DNA from: Bacteroidales bacterium UBA6828
Lineage (GTDB): Bacteria; Bacteroidota; Bacteroidia; Bacteroidales; Paludibacteraceae
DNA length: 59,138 nt
Assembly: GCA_002452095.1 (NCBI GenBank)
Contig: DKEG01000050.1
Span: forward strand, 1-59,138
Reading direction: 5' to 3'
Below are positions 8,183 to 16,947 of this stretch, piece after piece. A model generated the notes under the pieces. The model was not told the origin of the DNA. It made no database searches and was given only the letters and a program-made list of their open reading frames with translations. A program made the position numbers and the translations under genes. How positions within the stretch are numbered: position 1 is the first letter of the stretch; every line of letters starts with the position of its first letter.

Positions 8183-8361
8183 GCATTGTAACAAGTTGAT
8201 TGTAAAGAGATTAGTTCAGCCAGCCGATCAGAGCGGCAAAAAAAAACAAATATAACTCACTGAAATACAAGCAAAAACCGCCTAATCACATACGAATCAC
8301 ATACGAATCACATACAAGCAACATACAAGCAACATAGACCTGAAAGCATACGTCTTTTTCG

Positions 8362-8393
8362 TTTGCATATCTATATTTTTTTTCGTAACTTTG
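8362..8393 (+). promoter_or_regulatory. Bacteroidetes promoter for dnaE
   Basis: TTTG (8362-8365), 20 bases, TAACTTTG (8386-8393), with a 67-base gap to the start codon. Confidence 0.65.
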
Positions 8394-8460
8394 CAGACGG
8401 ATTGAGTCATCTTATAACACTCGAATTGAGCCATTTTATAAATCCATAGAACTTAACAAA

Positions 8461-11400
8461 ATGAATTTCACACACCTACACGTACACTCGCAGTATTCGG
8501 TACTGGACGGAATGAGCAAAGTACCCGACATAGTGGACAAATGTCTGCGGACCGGCATGGGTGCCGTGGCACTGACAGACCACGGTAATATGTACGGCAT
8601 CAAGGAGTTGCTTGACTACTGCAAGAAAGTAAACAGCAAGAACAAAGAAGCATGGGACGCCCGTCAGGAAGAACTGGCGCAAGCCGCAGCGGAGAAAGGC
8701 GAGACCTACGAGAAACAGCCGTTTGTACCCTTCAAACCAATTGTGGGGTGTGAGGCATATTGTGCGCGGCGCGGGCGGCACTCGATGACCGACGAGAAAG
8801 CCGTGAACGGCGAGGGGCGGCAGTACATCATCGACCGCTCGGGCTGGCACCTGATACTGCTTGCCAAGAACATGACGGGCTACCACAACCTGTGCAAGAT
8901 AGTGAGTGCGGGTTTTATGTCGGACGCCTTCAACTACACGAGCCGTATCGACAAAGACCTGCTGCAGGAGTTCCACGAGGGTATTATCTGCTCGTCGGCA
9001 TGCTTGGGCGGCGAGTTGCCGCAGAAGATTATGGCGGGCGATATTGCGGGTGCGGAAGAGACGATAGAGTGGTTCAAGTCGGTGTTCGGCGAAGACTACT
9101 ACATAGAGTTGCAACGCCACCAAACCGACAAACCGGGCGGCGACCAGGAGGTGTATCAAAAGCAGAAAGAGGTGAACCCCGTGCTGATAGACCTTGCCCG
9201 CAAGCATAATGTAAAGATTATCTGCACCAACGACTCGCACTTCGTGGAAGAGGAGAACGCCGAGGCGCACGACCGACTTATCTGCCTCAGCACGAACCAC
9301 TATGTGGACGACGTGAACCGTATGCACTACACCAAGCAGGAGTGGCTCAAGACGCCCGAAGAGATGTACAGCATCTTCTCCGACATACCCGAGGCACTGG
9401 CGAACACGCAGGAGATAGCGGACAAAGTGGAGATATACGACATCGACCACGGACCTATTATGCCGCTGTTCGACATCCCGAAAGACTTCGGCACGGAAGA
9501 CGAGATACGGCAGAGATACACGGAGCAGGACCTGTGGCAGGAGTTTATGACCGACGAACACGGGCAGAACCCGCTGAGCGAGAAAGATGCGCAGAAGCGT
9601 TTCAAGAACCTCGGCGGGTACGATCGTATGTACCGTATCAAATTTGAGGCAGAGTACCTGAGTTTCCTCACGTGGAACGGCGCGAAGAAGCGTTACCCCG
9701 AGTTGAAGCCGTTTCTGGAGAACACCAAAGGGCTGGATTATCACTATTGGGACGCTGCGGATTTGGACGAGCGGCAGCGCGAGGTGGTGAACCGCATCCT
9801 ATTTGAGTTGCACGTGATGAAGACGATGGGCTTCCCCGGCTACTTCCTCATCGTGATGGATTTTATCCGCGGTGCAAGAGAGGAATTGGGCGTGAGTGTA
9901 GGTCCGGGGCGTGGTTCGGCGGCGGGTTCAGTAGTAGCCTACTGCCTGCACATCACCGACCTTGACCCGCTGAAATACGACCTGCTGTTCGAGCGTTTCC
10001 TCAACCCCGACCGTGTGTCATTGCCCGATATAGATACAGACTTTGATGATGCAGGACGCGGCAAGGTACTCGATTGGGTGAGCAAGAAGTACGGCGAGAC
10101 GCATGTAGCGCATATCATCACCTACGGCAAGATGGCTACCAAGTCGGCTATCTCTGATGTAGGGCGCGTGCAGCGTGTGCCTTTGGCTAAGGTGAACGAA
10201 CTGAAATCGTATATCCCCGACCGCAAATTTCCCGACAACATCAAGGACGAGAAAGGCAAGCCGCCCAAGGTGAACCTGAAGAACTGCTACAAGTATGTGG
10301 ACGAACTGAAGCGCGAATACGAGCAGGGCGAACCCGAGATACGCAGTATGCTCAACTATGCATTGCAACTTGAGGACACCATCCGGCAGGTGGGTATCCA
10401 CGCCTGCGGCGTGATTATCGGTGCAGACGACCTGACAAAGTTTGCCCCGCTGTCAAGCGTGGAAGACAAAGAAAGCAAACGGCGCGTATTAGTGACAGAA
10501 TACGATGGACACGTGATAGAGAGCGTGGGACTCATCAAGATGGACTTCCTCGGGCTGATAACGCTTACTATTATTAAGGAGTGCCTCAAGAATATCAAGA
10601 AAGCGCACGGCATTGACATCGACATCGACCATATCCCCATTGACGATGCAGAGACCTACCGACTGTTCCAGGAGGGGCGCACCATAGGCGTGTTCCAGTT
10701 TGAGTCCACGGGTATGCGCAAGTATATGAGGGAACTCAAACCGACCGTCATCGGCGACATCATCGCTATGAACGCCCTCTACCGCCCCGGACCTATGGAC
10801 TATATCCCGCAGTTTATCCGCCGCAAGCAGGGACTCGAACCCGTAACGTACGACATTCCGATTATGGAGAAATACCTGAAAGATACCTATGGTGTTACGG
10901 TCTATCAGGAGCAGGTGATGCTTCTCTCGCGACTGCTGGCGAACTTCACCCGCGGTGAGAGCGACAAACTGCGCAAGGCGATGGGCAAGAAGCAGATGGC
11001 GATACTGCAGGAACTGAAAGGCAAGTTTATGGCAGGCGGCAAAGCCAACGGACACGACGAAAAGGTGCTTGACAAGATTTGGAAGGACTGGGAGAAGTTT
11101 GCCTCCTATGCCTTCAACAAGTCGCATGCCGCCTGCTACTCATGGGTGGCATACCAGACCGCTTACCTCAAGGCACACTACCCCGCCGAGTTCATGGCTG
11201 CCAACCTGACCGTCTCCAAAGACGACATCAAGGAGGTTACAAAGTTTATGGACGAGTGCAAGGCGATGAAGATACAGGTGCTGGAACCCGATGTCAACGA
11301 GTCCGAACTCACCTTCACCGTCAACAGCCACGGCGACATCCGCTTCGGCTTGGGCGGAATCAAAGGTGTGGGCGAGGGTGCCGTGGAGGCTATTATCACC

Positions 11401-12510
11401 GAGCGCAACCGCAACGGCAAGTACAAGGATATCTTCGACTTCCTCGAGCGCGTCAACCTCTCCGCCTGCAACCGCAAGACCATCGAGAACCTCGCCTGTG
11501 CAGGGGCATTCGACTGCTTCGACGGGCTGTATCGCGAGCAACTGCTCGGTACCAACAGCCGCGGCGAGAACGTACTTGAGACGCTGATACGCTACGGCAA
11601 TATGTACCAGCAAGACAAGCAACAGCAGCAAAACTCCCTCTTCGGCGACCTCGGATCAGCCGTAGAGATACAACACCCCGAACTGCCGCAAGTACAGAAA
11701 TGGTCAACCATTGAGCGGCTCAATATGGAGAAATCGCTGATTGGAATCTTCCTTTCTGCACACCCGCTGGACGACTATGAGTTTGAGATACAGCAGATGT
11801 GCAACATCACCACCGAGCAATTGACACAGTTCGACGCTTGGCGCACACCCGATGCCCGCAATGCGGCTATAGCACAGGCAGACAACCCGGATAAGGAGGG
11901 CGGAGAGGATGACCCCGAAAAACTGACCCCGAAAGAGTTTCTGGAGAAATACAAAAACCAGACTATCCGTTTCGGCGGAATTGTTACTTCTGCAGAAAAT
12001 GCCACCTCGCAAAAGGGTAAGCCGTACGGGCGATATACGATAGAGGATTATTCGGGCAGTTATAAGATGGTGCTGTTCGGAGAAACCTACAAAAACAATT
12101 CGGCATACCTCCAGCCGAGCCTGTACGTCTATGTAACGGGGACTATCCAGCAGCGTGGCACAGGTATGCGCTGGTTTCACGAGAAGAAAGACGATGAGGC
12201 GGAATTTGAGTTTGCAGTGAAGAAAGTGGAGTTGCTCCAAGACGTGCAGGATGCCTATATGTCGTCGGTCAGCCTGTCTATTCCTCTGGAAAACGTAACA
12301 CAGGAGTTGATTGACGAACTGGTGGCACAATGCGAATCGAACAAAGGGAAATCGCGCCTGTGCGTGCAGGTGCACGACACGCTCCACAACAATCGTATTA
12401 TGCTCACCTCTAAATCAATGCAGGTGCATATCACGCCCGATTTCTACAAGTGGCTGAAGATGAAAGAAATGGACAATGTACTGACCTTGCACGCAGATAT
12501 GCAACAATAA
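8461..12510 (+). CDS. dnaE: DNA polymerase III subunit alpha
   Basis: A 1349-residue replicative polymerase. N-terminal PHP domain (H-L-H-V-H-S at 5-10), then the Pol III palm with the G-P-G-R-G-S-A loop near 481 and the catalytic PDIDTDFDD near 522, fingers, a helix-hairpin-helix region near 963 (GGIKGVGEGAVEAI) and a C-terminal OB fold near 1169 (RFGGIVTS, GRYTIEDYSG). The length exceeds E. coli DnaE (1160), as is common in Bacteroidetes. There is no exonuclease insertion, so it is DnaE rather than PolC. It has its own promoter and 230 bases follow before folC. Confidence 0.97.
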   Translation: MNFTHLHVHSQYSVLDGMSKVPDIVDKCLRTGMGAVALTDHGNMYGIKELLDYCKKVNSKNKEAWDARQEELAQAAAEKGETYEKQPFVPFKPIVGCEAYCARRGRHSMTDEKAVNGEGRQYIIDRSGWHLILLAKNMTGYHNLCKIVSAGFMSDAFNYTSRIDKDLLQEFHEGIICSSACLGGELPQKIMAGDIAGAEETIEWFKSVFGEDYYIELQRHQTDKPGGDQEVYQKQKEVNPVLIDLARKHNVKIICTNDSHFVEEENAEAHDRLICLSTNHYVDDVNRMHYTKQEWLKTPEEMYSIFSDIPEALANTQEIADKVEIYDIDHGPIMPLFDIPKDFGTEDEIRQRYTEQDLWQEFMTDEHGQNPLSEKDAQKRFKNLGGYDRMYRIKFEAEYLSFLTWNGAKKRYPELKPFLENTKGLDYHYWDAADLDERQREVVNRILFELHVMKTMGFPGYFLIVMDFIRGAREELGVSVGPGRGSAAGSVVAYCLHITDLDPLKYDLLFERFLNPDRVSLPDIDTDFDDAGRGKVLDWVSKKYGETHVAHIITYGKMATKSAISDVGRVQRVPLAKVNELKSYIPDRKFPDNIKDEKGKPPKVNLKNCYKYVDELKREYEQGEPEIRSMLNYALQLEDTIRQVGIHACGVIIGADDLTKFAPLSSVEDKESKRRVLVTEYDGHVIESVGLIKMDFLGLITLTIIKECLKNIKKAHGIDIDIDHIPIDDAETYRLFQEGRTIGVFQFESTGMRKYMRELKPTVIGDIIAMNALYRPGPMDYIPQFIRRKQGLEPVTYDIPIMEKYLKDTYGVTVYQEQVMLLSRLLANFTRGESDKLRKAMGKKQMAILQELKGKFMAGGKANGHDEKVLDKIWKDWEKFASYAFNKSHAACYSWVAYQTAYLKAHYPAEFMAANLTVSKDDIKEVTKFMDECKAMKIQVLEPDVNESELTFTVNSHGDIRFGLGGIKGVGEGAVEAIITERNRNGKYKDIFDFLERVNLSACNRKTIENLACAGAFDCFDGLYREQLLGTNSRGENVLETLIRYGNMYQQDKQQQQNSLFGDLGSAVEIQHPELPQVQKWSTIERLNMEKSLIGIFLSAHPLDDYEFEIQQMCNITTEQLTQFDAWRTPDARNAAIAQADNPDKEGGEDDPEKLTPKEFLEKYKNQTIRFGGIVTSAENATSQKGKPYGRYTIEDYSGSYKMVLFGETYKNNSAYLQPSLYVYVTGTIQQRGTGMRWFHEKKDDEAEFEFAVKKVELLQDVQDAYMSSVSLSIPLENVTQELIDELVAQCESNKGKSRLCVQVHDTLHNNRIMLTSKSMQVHITPDFYKWLKMKEMDNVLTLHADMQQ

Positions 12511-12590
12511 TATGACGTGAGTTCGAGATAACGAAAGACTTTATAGGTCAACAACTGACAACAACTATTAAACAACAGATAACAACATAA

Positions 12591-12731
12591 CGTGAGTTCG
12601 AAATAGGAAATTCCTTTGCCGCAAGCGGCAAGAAATCTAAGTAAATCTATGATTTTTTACATCCATAAATTGCCATAAATCTTATTGCCTACGGCGACAA
12701 AGTAAGACAATTCACTTATATCGAACTGGCG
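12591..12731 (-). mobile_element. MITE-like element, copy A, upstream of folC
   Basis: About 141 bases ending in imperfect inverted repeats (CGTGAGTTCGAAATA and TATATCGAACTGGCG). In reverse orientation its interior matches the element at 56631: GCCGCAAGCGGCAAGAAAT, then CATAAATTGC, CTTATT and CCTACGGCG. It ends nine bases before the folC start codon and so replaces that gene's leader. It encodes no protein. Confidence 0.7.
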
Positions 12732-12740
12732 TTAAATAAT

Positions 12741-14084
12741 ATGACATATCAAGAGACACTCGAATATCTGTATGCGTCGCAGCCCGCATTCCATTTGGTA
12801 GGTGCGGCAGCATACAAACCGGGGTTGGACAACACGCTCCGCCTGATGGAGCACCTCGGCAACCCACACCGGCGTTTCCGGTCGGTGCATATAGCGGGCA
12901 CCAACGGCAAGGGCAGCACCTCGCACCTCATTGCCGCTTCGCTGCAGGCTGCGGGCTTGCGTGTAGGGTTGTACACCAGTCCGCACCTGGCAGATTTCCG
13001 CGAGCGCATACGCCTCAACGGACAGATGATTTCCGAAGACTATATAGTGCGGTTTGTAGAAGACAACAAAGCATTCTTGGAGCAGATATGCCCCTCGTTC
13101 TTCGAGACCACTATGGCATTGGCTTTCGCCTATTTTGCAGATATGCAGGTGGATGTGGCGGTCGTGGAAGTGGGGTTGGGCGGCAAATTGGACTCTACCA
13201 ATATCATCACTCCTATGCTCTCGGTTATCACGAACATAGGCTTCGACCATACCGAGTTTTTGGGCGATACGCTGCCGAAGATCGCCGCCGAGAAAGCGGG
13301 CATTATCAAACCCGATGTGCCGTGCGTCATCGGCGAGACCGACCCGCAGACAGCCCCTGTCTTTCTGCAAAAAGCGCAGGCGTGCGGTATTCTCGGCGAC
13401 GGGTTGGAGACCACCGGCTGTCGGCTTTGGTTTGCCGACCAATGCGGCTATCTGCGCCGTTGCCGGTTGCGCGACATACCCGAATGTCAGTTGCATGGTA
13501 TCTATCAGGACAAGAACCAACAGACCGCCTATGTGGCTCTGCGTGTGCTGCAAAACTACAGCCCCATTGGGACACATATCACCACGGCGGCTATCCGCAA
13601 AGGTTTCGCCGAAGTATGTAGCCTGACGGGACTGCGCGGACGGTGGGAGAAACTTGCCGACAAGCCTCTCACTATCTGCGACACGGGGCATAACTCGCAC
13701 GGGTTGCGCTATGTGGCACAGCAACTCAGCGACCTGCAAACGCATCACAAAGGCACACTTTTTGTAGTATTCGGTATGGTGTCGGATAAGGATGTGGATG
13801 TAGTAATGCGCCTGCTTCCTGCGACACGCATTGCAAACGGCACGACGCAGAATGTGCGGTACTGCTTTGTGCAACCCGATACCCACCGCGCCATTCCTGC
13901 CGAAGAGATGTTGGAACGCTGGCAACAGGTGCACCCCGAGGACACTACAGCAGAGGCGATCCCCGACATAGCCAAAGCATTGCAATATGTACAGTCGGCT
14001 ACTATGCCAAACGATATTATTTTTATCGGCGGCAGCAACTACGTAGTCGGCACCGCACTGAAATTGTATCCAAATACACACTGA
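12741..14084 (+). CDS. folC: Bifunctional folylpolyglutamate synthase/dihydrofolate synthase
   Basis: A 447-residue Mur-ligase-like enzyme. P-loop A-G-T-N-G-K-G-S-T (about 52-60), then Y-T-S-P-H-L near 79, E-V-G-L-G-G-x-x-D-S-T-N (about 147-158) and D-G/D-T-G-H-N in the C-terminal domain. It adds glutamate to dihydropteroate and to folates in the cytoplasm. The start sits just after the MITE-like element. The stop is followed at once by the ATG of the nitroreductase gene (one base apart), which suggests shared translation. Confidence 0.93.
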   Translation: MTYQETLEYLYASQPAFHLVGAAAYKPGLDNTLRLMEHLGNPHRRFRSVHIAGTNGKGSTSHLIAASLQAAGLRVGLYTSPHLADFRERIRLNGQMISEDYIVRFVEDNKAFLEQICPSFFETTMALAFAYFADMQVDVAVVEVGLGGKLDSTNIITPMLSVITNIGFDHTEFLGDTLPKIAAEKAGIIKPDVPCVIGETDPQTAPVFLQKAQACGILGDGLETTGCRLWFADQCGYLRRCRLRDIPECQLHGIYQDKNQQTAYVALRVLQNYSPIGTHITTAAIRKGFAEVCSLTGLRGRWEKLADKPLTICDTGHNSHGLRYVAQQLSDLQTHHKGTLFVVFGMVSDKDVDVVMRLLPATRIANGTTQNVRYCFVQPDTHRAIPAEEMLERWQQVHPEDTTAEAIPDIAKALQYVQSATMPNDIIFIGGSNYVVGTALKLYPNTH

Positions 14085-14085
14085 T

Positions 14086-14676
14086 ATGAAAAAACTATTT
14101 TTTGCAGCACTTATGAGTATGGCACTCATCAGTTGCACCCAATCAAAACAAACTATGCAAACTCCTATTGACAACATTCTGACCCGCACCTCGGTGCGTC
14201 AGTTCACAGGCGAACCGCTCTCGCAAACGCAGATTGACACTCTCCTGCAATGTGCTATGGCAGCCCCGTCGGCAATCAACAAACAGCCGTGGGCATTCAT
14301 CGTCATCACCGACACCGCCCTCCTGCAACGTATCGGCAACGAGATGCCCAACTCCCGCTGTCAGAACCACCCCGGATGTGCGTTTGTGCCTTGCGGCGAT
14401 CTCACCAAAGCCATTCCCGACCTGCCTGATTTTTGGGTCAACGATGTATCGGCAGCCACGGAGAACCTGCTCCTTGCCGCGCACGCTATGGGGCTGGGTG
14501 CCGTATGGACAGGCGTTCACCCGTCAGCGGAACGCGTGGCACAAGTGCAAAGCATCCTCGGTTTGCCCGACCATATCATTCCGTTGTGCATCGTCCCTGT
14601 CGGTTACCCCGCCGAGACTCCTGCCGTAAAGAACAAATACTCAGTTTCCAACGTCCACTACAACGGTTGGGAATAA
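14086..14676 (+). CDS. Nitroreductase-family protein with lipoprotein signal
   Basis: A 196-residue FMN-dependent nitroreductase-like protein: N-I-L-T-R-T-S-V-R-Q-F near the start, A-A-P-S-A-I-N-K-Q-P-W-A-F (flavin site), and A-M-G-L-G-A-V-W-T-G near 145. The family reduces nitro compounds, quinones or similar acceptors with NAD(P)H. The N terminus is odd: MKKLFFAALMSMALISC reads as a lipoprotein signal with a lipobox cysteine at 17, whereas most relatives are cytosolic. A start at the internal ATG (M25, M-Q-T-P-I-D-N) would give a normal cytosolic enzyme. The gene is one base after folC. Confidence 0.85.
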   Translation: MKKLFFAALMSMALISCTQSKQTMQTPIDNILTRTSVRQFTGEPLSQTQIDTLLQCAMAAPSAINKQPWAFIVITDTALLQRIGNEMPNSRCQNHPGCAFVPCGDLTKAIPDLPDFWVNDVSAATENLLLAAHAMGLGAVWTGVHPSAERVAQVQSILGLPDHIIPLCIVPVGYPAETPAVKNKYSVSNVHYNGWE

Positions 14677-14783
14677 CCCTGCCAAACACAGGTGGATGTC
14701 AGATGGATAGCAGGTGGATAGCAGGAGGAAGTCAAAAGGTTCATTCATCATTCCTAATTCATAATTCATAATTCATCATTATA

Positions 14784-15548
14784 ATGAAGTATTCCGTAGC
14801 CCGGTTTTCTTTTTCTTTTGCCGAGCCGTGGCAAGAGGAATTGTTTGCCCAGTCGCTTTTCGACTTGGGTTTTGACACGTTGGACGGCAGCGATGCCTAT
14901 ATCCCCACCGATGTACTTGATACACATAGGACGGAAATAGAGCAACTCATTGACGATACCGAAGGCGTTACGCTGCTCTCTATAGACGAATGTCCCGACG
15001 AGAACTGGAACGCTACGTGGGAGGCGGAACACCCGATAGAAGAACTGCCACTCGGGGTGAAGATCATTCCCCATTGCGCTTTCGGAGCAGGACACCACGA
15101 GACCACGGGTATGATGATCAACGCCCTATTGCAAACCGACCTGACGGGCAAATACGTGTTGGATAACGGCTGCGGCACAGGGGTGCTTGGTATTTTTGCC
15201 GCTCTCCGAGGTGCTGCATACGTGCTGGCAGTGGATATTGACGACAAGAGTGTTCTCAACACGCAGGAGAACGCCGCTCTCAACAGCGTCCGGATAGAAA
15301 CAAGCCTTGGCGATACTCCGCCGGCAGGGCATTACGACCTGATTATGGCGAATATCCATAGAAATATCCTGCTGTCGCAAATGCCGCTCTATGCCCGTTA
15401 TCTCAACATAGGTGGTGCTCTTTGGATTAGCGGTTTCTATGCCGCCGACTGCCCTGCTCTCATCGCCACAGCGAAGAATGTCAGACTTATCCACACCGCC
15501 AGCCGCACGGACGGCGACTGGTGTATGCTGGAGTTTCAACGCCTGTAA
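14784..15548 (+). CDS. prmA: Ribosomal protein L11 methyltransferase
   Basis: A 254-residue class I SAM methyltransferase. Motif I L-D-N-G-C-G-T-G-V-L-G near 126, the upstream P-H-C-A-F-G-A-G-H-H-E-T-T site typical of PrmA, and D-L-I-M-A-N-I near 185. It trimethylates ribosomal protein L11. Its leader has short tandem repeats (ATAATTC). A strong terminator follows at 15568. Confidence 0.93.
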   Translation: MKYSVARFSFSFAEPWQEELFAQSLFDLGFDTLDGSDAYIPTDVLDTHRTEIEQLIDDTEGVTLLSIDECPDENWNATWEAEHPIEELPLGVKIIPHCAFGAGHHETTGMMINALLQTDLTGKYVLDNGCGTGVLGIFAALRGAAYVLAVDIDDKSVLNTQENAALNSVRIETSLGDTPPAGHYDLIMANIHRNILLSQMPLYARYLNIGGALWISGFYAADCPALIATAKNVRLIHTASRTDGDWCMLEFQRL

Positions 15549-15567
15549 ATATCACCTGAATATATAA

Positions 15568-15609
15568 GCGCGAAAAGCAGTAAAATTTGCTTTTCGCGCT
15601 TTTTTTTTC
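15568..15609 (+). terminator. Rho-independent terminator after prmA
   Basis: An 11-base perfect stem (GCGCGAAAAGC with GCTTTTCGCGC), a 10-base loop and a run of ten T. Confidence 0.92.
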
Positions 15610-15615
15610 ATAATT

Positions 15616-15647
15616 TTTGTGTATGTCGGCGGAATGTTGTATCTTTG
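15616..15647 (+). promoter_or_regulatory. Bacteroidetes promoter for the TPR-ribH operon
   Basis: TTTG (15616-15619), 20 bases, TATCTTTG (15640-15647), 68 bases before the ATG. Confidence 0.65.
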
Positions 15648-15715
15648 CACGTTGTATCATATGCGCATCCTAAGCGCATCCTATAACAAATCGAATAATA
15701 TAAAACTACATAATT

Positions 15716-16411
15716 ATGTCAAAGAAAAAACAAGAAGAAGAAAAATTCAAGAAAGACGACCAGCATTTGGAGGAAGTGAACGAAGGACTTTCGACCGTAG
15801 GTCTGTGGATTGAGAAACACTCGGCGGTACTGAGTTGGACTATCACTGTTATTGTGGTGGTTATCTGCGGCATTATTGCCCTCAACCAGTATGTATTCAA
15901 GCCCAAAGCCCTTGAGGCAAGCAATGAGAACGCCAAGGCTGTAGTATATTTTATGGCAGGCGACTTTGAGCAGGCTCTGAATGGGGATGGCGCGGAGTGC
16001 ATCGGTTTTGAGGAGATTGCCAATTCCTACAAGATGTATCAACCCGGTAAGTTGGCAGCCTTGTATGCCGGTATCTGCTACTACCAACTCGGCGAGTATG
16101 AGGAGGCTGCCAAATACCTCAAGAAATTCTCGGCAAAAGATTTGACCATTGATCCTGCGGCTTCACAATTGCTCGGCGACACTTATGTAGAAATGGGCGA
16201 ATACGGCAAAGCCGTTTCTGCGTTTGAGGCAGCAGCCAAGTCGGGCAACGATATAATTGCTCCGATGAGCCTGAAGAAAGCAGGGTTCGTATATCTTGAG
16301 CAGGGAAACAAAAAGGCTGCTAAGAAGGCTTTTGAGACTATCAAGAATGACTATCCGGCTTCGGTGGAAGCACAGGATATTGAGAAATATATCGCAATCG
16401 CAGCAGAGTAA
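15716..16411 (+). CDS. Membrane-anchored TPR protein
   Basis: A 231-residue protein with a charged, lysine- and glutamate-rich cytoplasmic N terminus, one membrane segment at about 41-60, and a periplasmic-side part of tetratricopeptide repeats (Y-x-x-G-I-C-Y-Y-Q-L-G-E-Y-E-E-A-A-K-Y-L, Y-V-E-M-G-E-Y-G-K-A-V-S-A-F). It resembles YfgM-like or ancillary translocon-associated proteins, but no exact function is shown. It overlaps ribH by one base (TAATG), so the two are cotranscribed, a pairing common in Bacteroidetes. Confidence 0.8.
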   Translation: MSKKKQEEEKFKKDDQHLEEVNEGLSTVGLWIEKHSAVLSWTITVIVVVICGIIALNQYVFKPKALEASNENAKAVVYFMAGDFEQALNGDGAECIGFEEIANSYKMYQPGKLAALYAGICYYQLGEYEEAAKYLKKFSAKDLTIDPAASQLLGDTYVEMGEYGKAVSAFEAAAKSGNDIIAPMSLKKAGFVYLEQGNKKAAKKAFETIKNDYPASVEAQDIEKYIAIAAE

Positions 16412-16890
16412 TGACTACCAATTTGTCGAAATATGATGCGACTATATTGCCAAGCGCTGACGTTCTGAAACGTCAGCGCTATGCAATTATAGTGGCGAAT
16501 TGGAACTCGGATATCACCTATCCGATGGCGCAAGGAGCCTTGGACACATTGGAGAAACACGGGGTGGATGAGGATAACATCGTTCTCCTGCATGTACCGG
16601 GTACAGTGGAACTGACTTACGCAGCAGCACGTACTATCAACGAATATGCCGATATGGATGCTATCATTGTGATTGGTTGTGTGATACAAGGCGAAACACC
16701 ACACTTTGACTATGTGTGCCAGTCGGTTACGCAAGGTGTAGCGATACTGAATGCGCAAGGGCATGTACCCGTTATCTTCTCCGTACTGACCACACTCAAC
16801 AAACAACAGGCACTTGACCGTGCCGGTGGCAAATTGGGCAACAAAGGTATAGAAGGAGCCGTAACAGCCATTCATATGGCAAACCTGTGA
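16411..16890 (+). CDS. ribH: 6,7-dimethyl-8-ribityllumazine synthase
   Basis: A 159-residue lumazine synthase, usual length. R-Y-A-I-I-V-A-N-W-N-S near 27, V-P-G-T-V-E-L-T near 65, G-C-V-I-Q-G-E-T-P-H-F-D-Y near 90 with the catalytic histidine, and A-G-G-K-L-G-N-K-G near the end. It joins the ribityl pyrimidine and dihydroxybutanone phosphate in the last but one step of riboflavin synthesis and usually forms a 60- or 10-subunit shell. The start overlaps the TPR gene's stop. Confidence 0.95.
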   Translation: MTTNLSKYDATILPSADVLKRQRYAIIVANWNSDITYPMAQGALDTLEKHGVDEDNIVLLHVPGTVELTYAAARTINEYADMDAIIVIGCVIQGETPHFDYVCQSVTQGVAILNAQGHVPVIFSVLTTLNKQQALDRAGGKLGNKGIEGAVTAIHMANL

Positions 16891-16947
16891 TATATAATTT
16901 GTAAATGTGTAAATTTGTAAGTTTGTAAATTTACAAATTCCCAAAAT

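Larger units (their letters stand above)
8122..8460. other. 339-base spacer with hairpin and tandem repeats
   Basis: Holds a GAGGCTGTCTAAC-type hairpin (8146-8182) after der, a run of 11-12-base tandem repeats (units ACATACGAATC and ACATACAAGCA) at about 8286-8336, and the dnaE promoter. I see no gene in it. Confidence 0.6.

Noticed and set aside
8286..8336. Possible CRISPR array
   Set aside because: Units are 11-12 bases and directly adjoining, with no spacers of CRISPR length and no cas genes.
8476..9744. A long minus-strand open frame opposite dnaE
   Set aside because: Shadow of dnaE; no family features.
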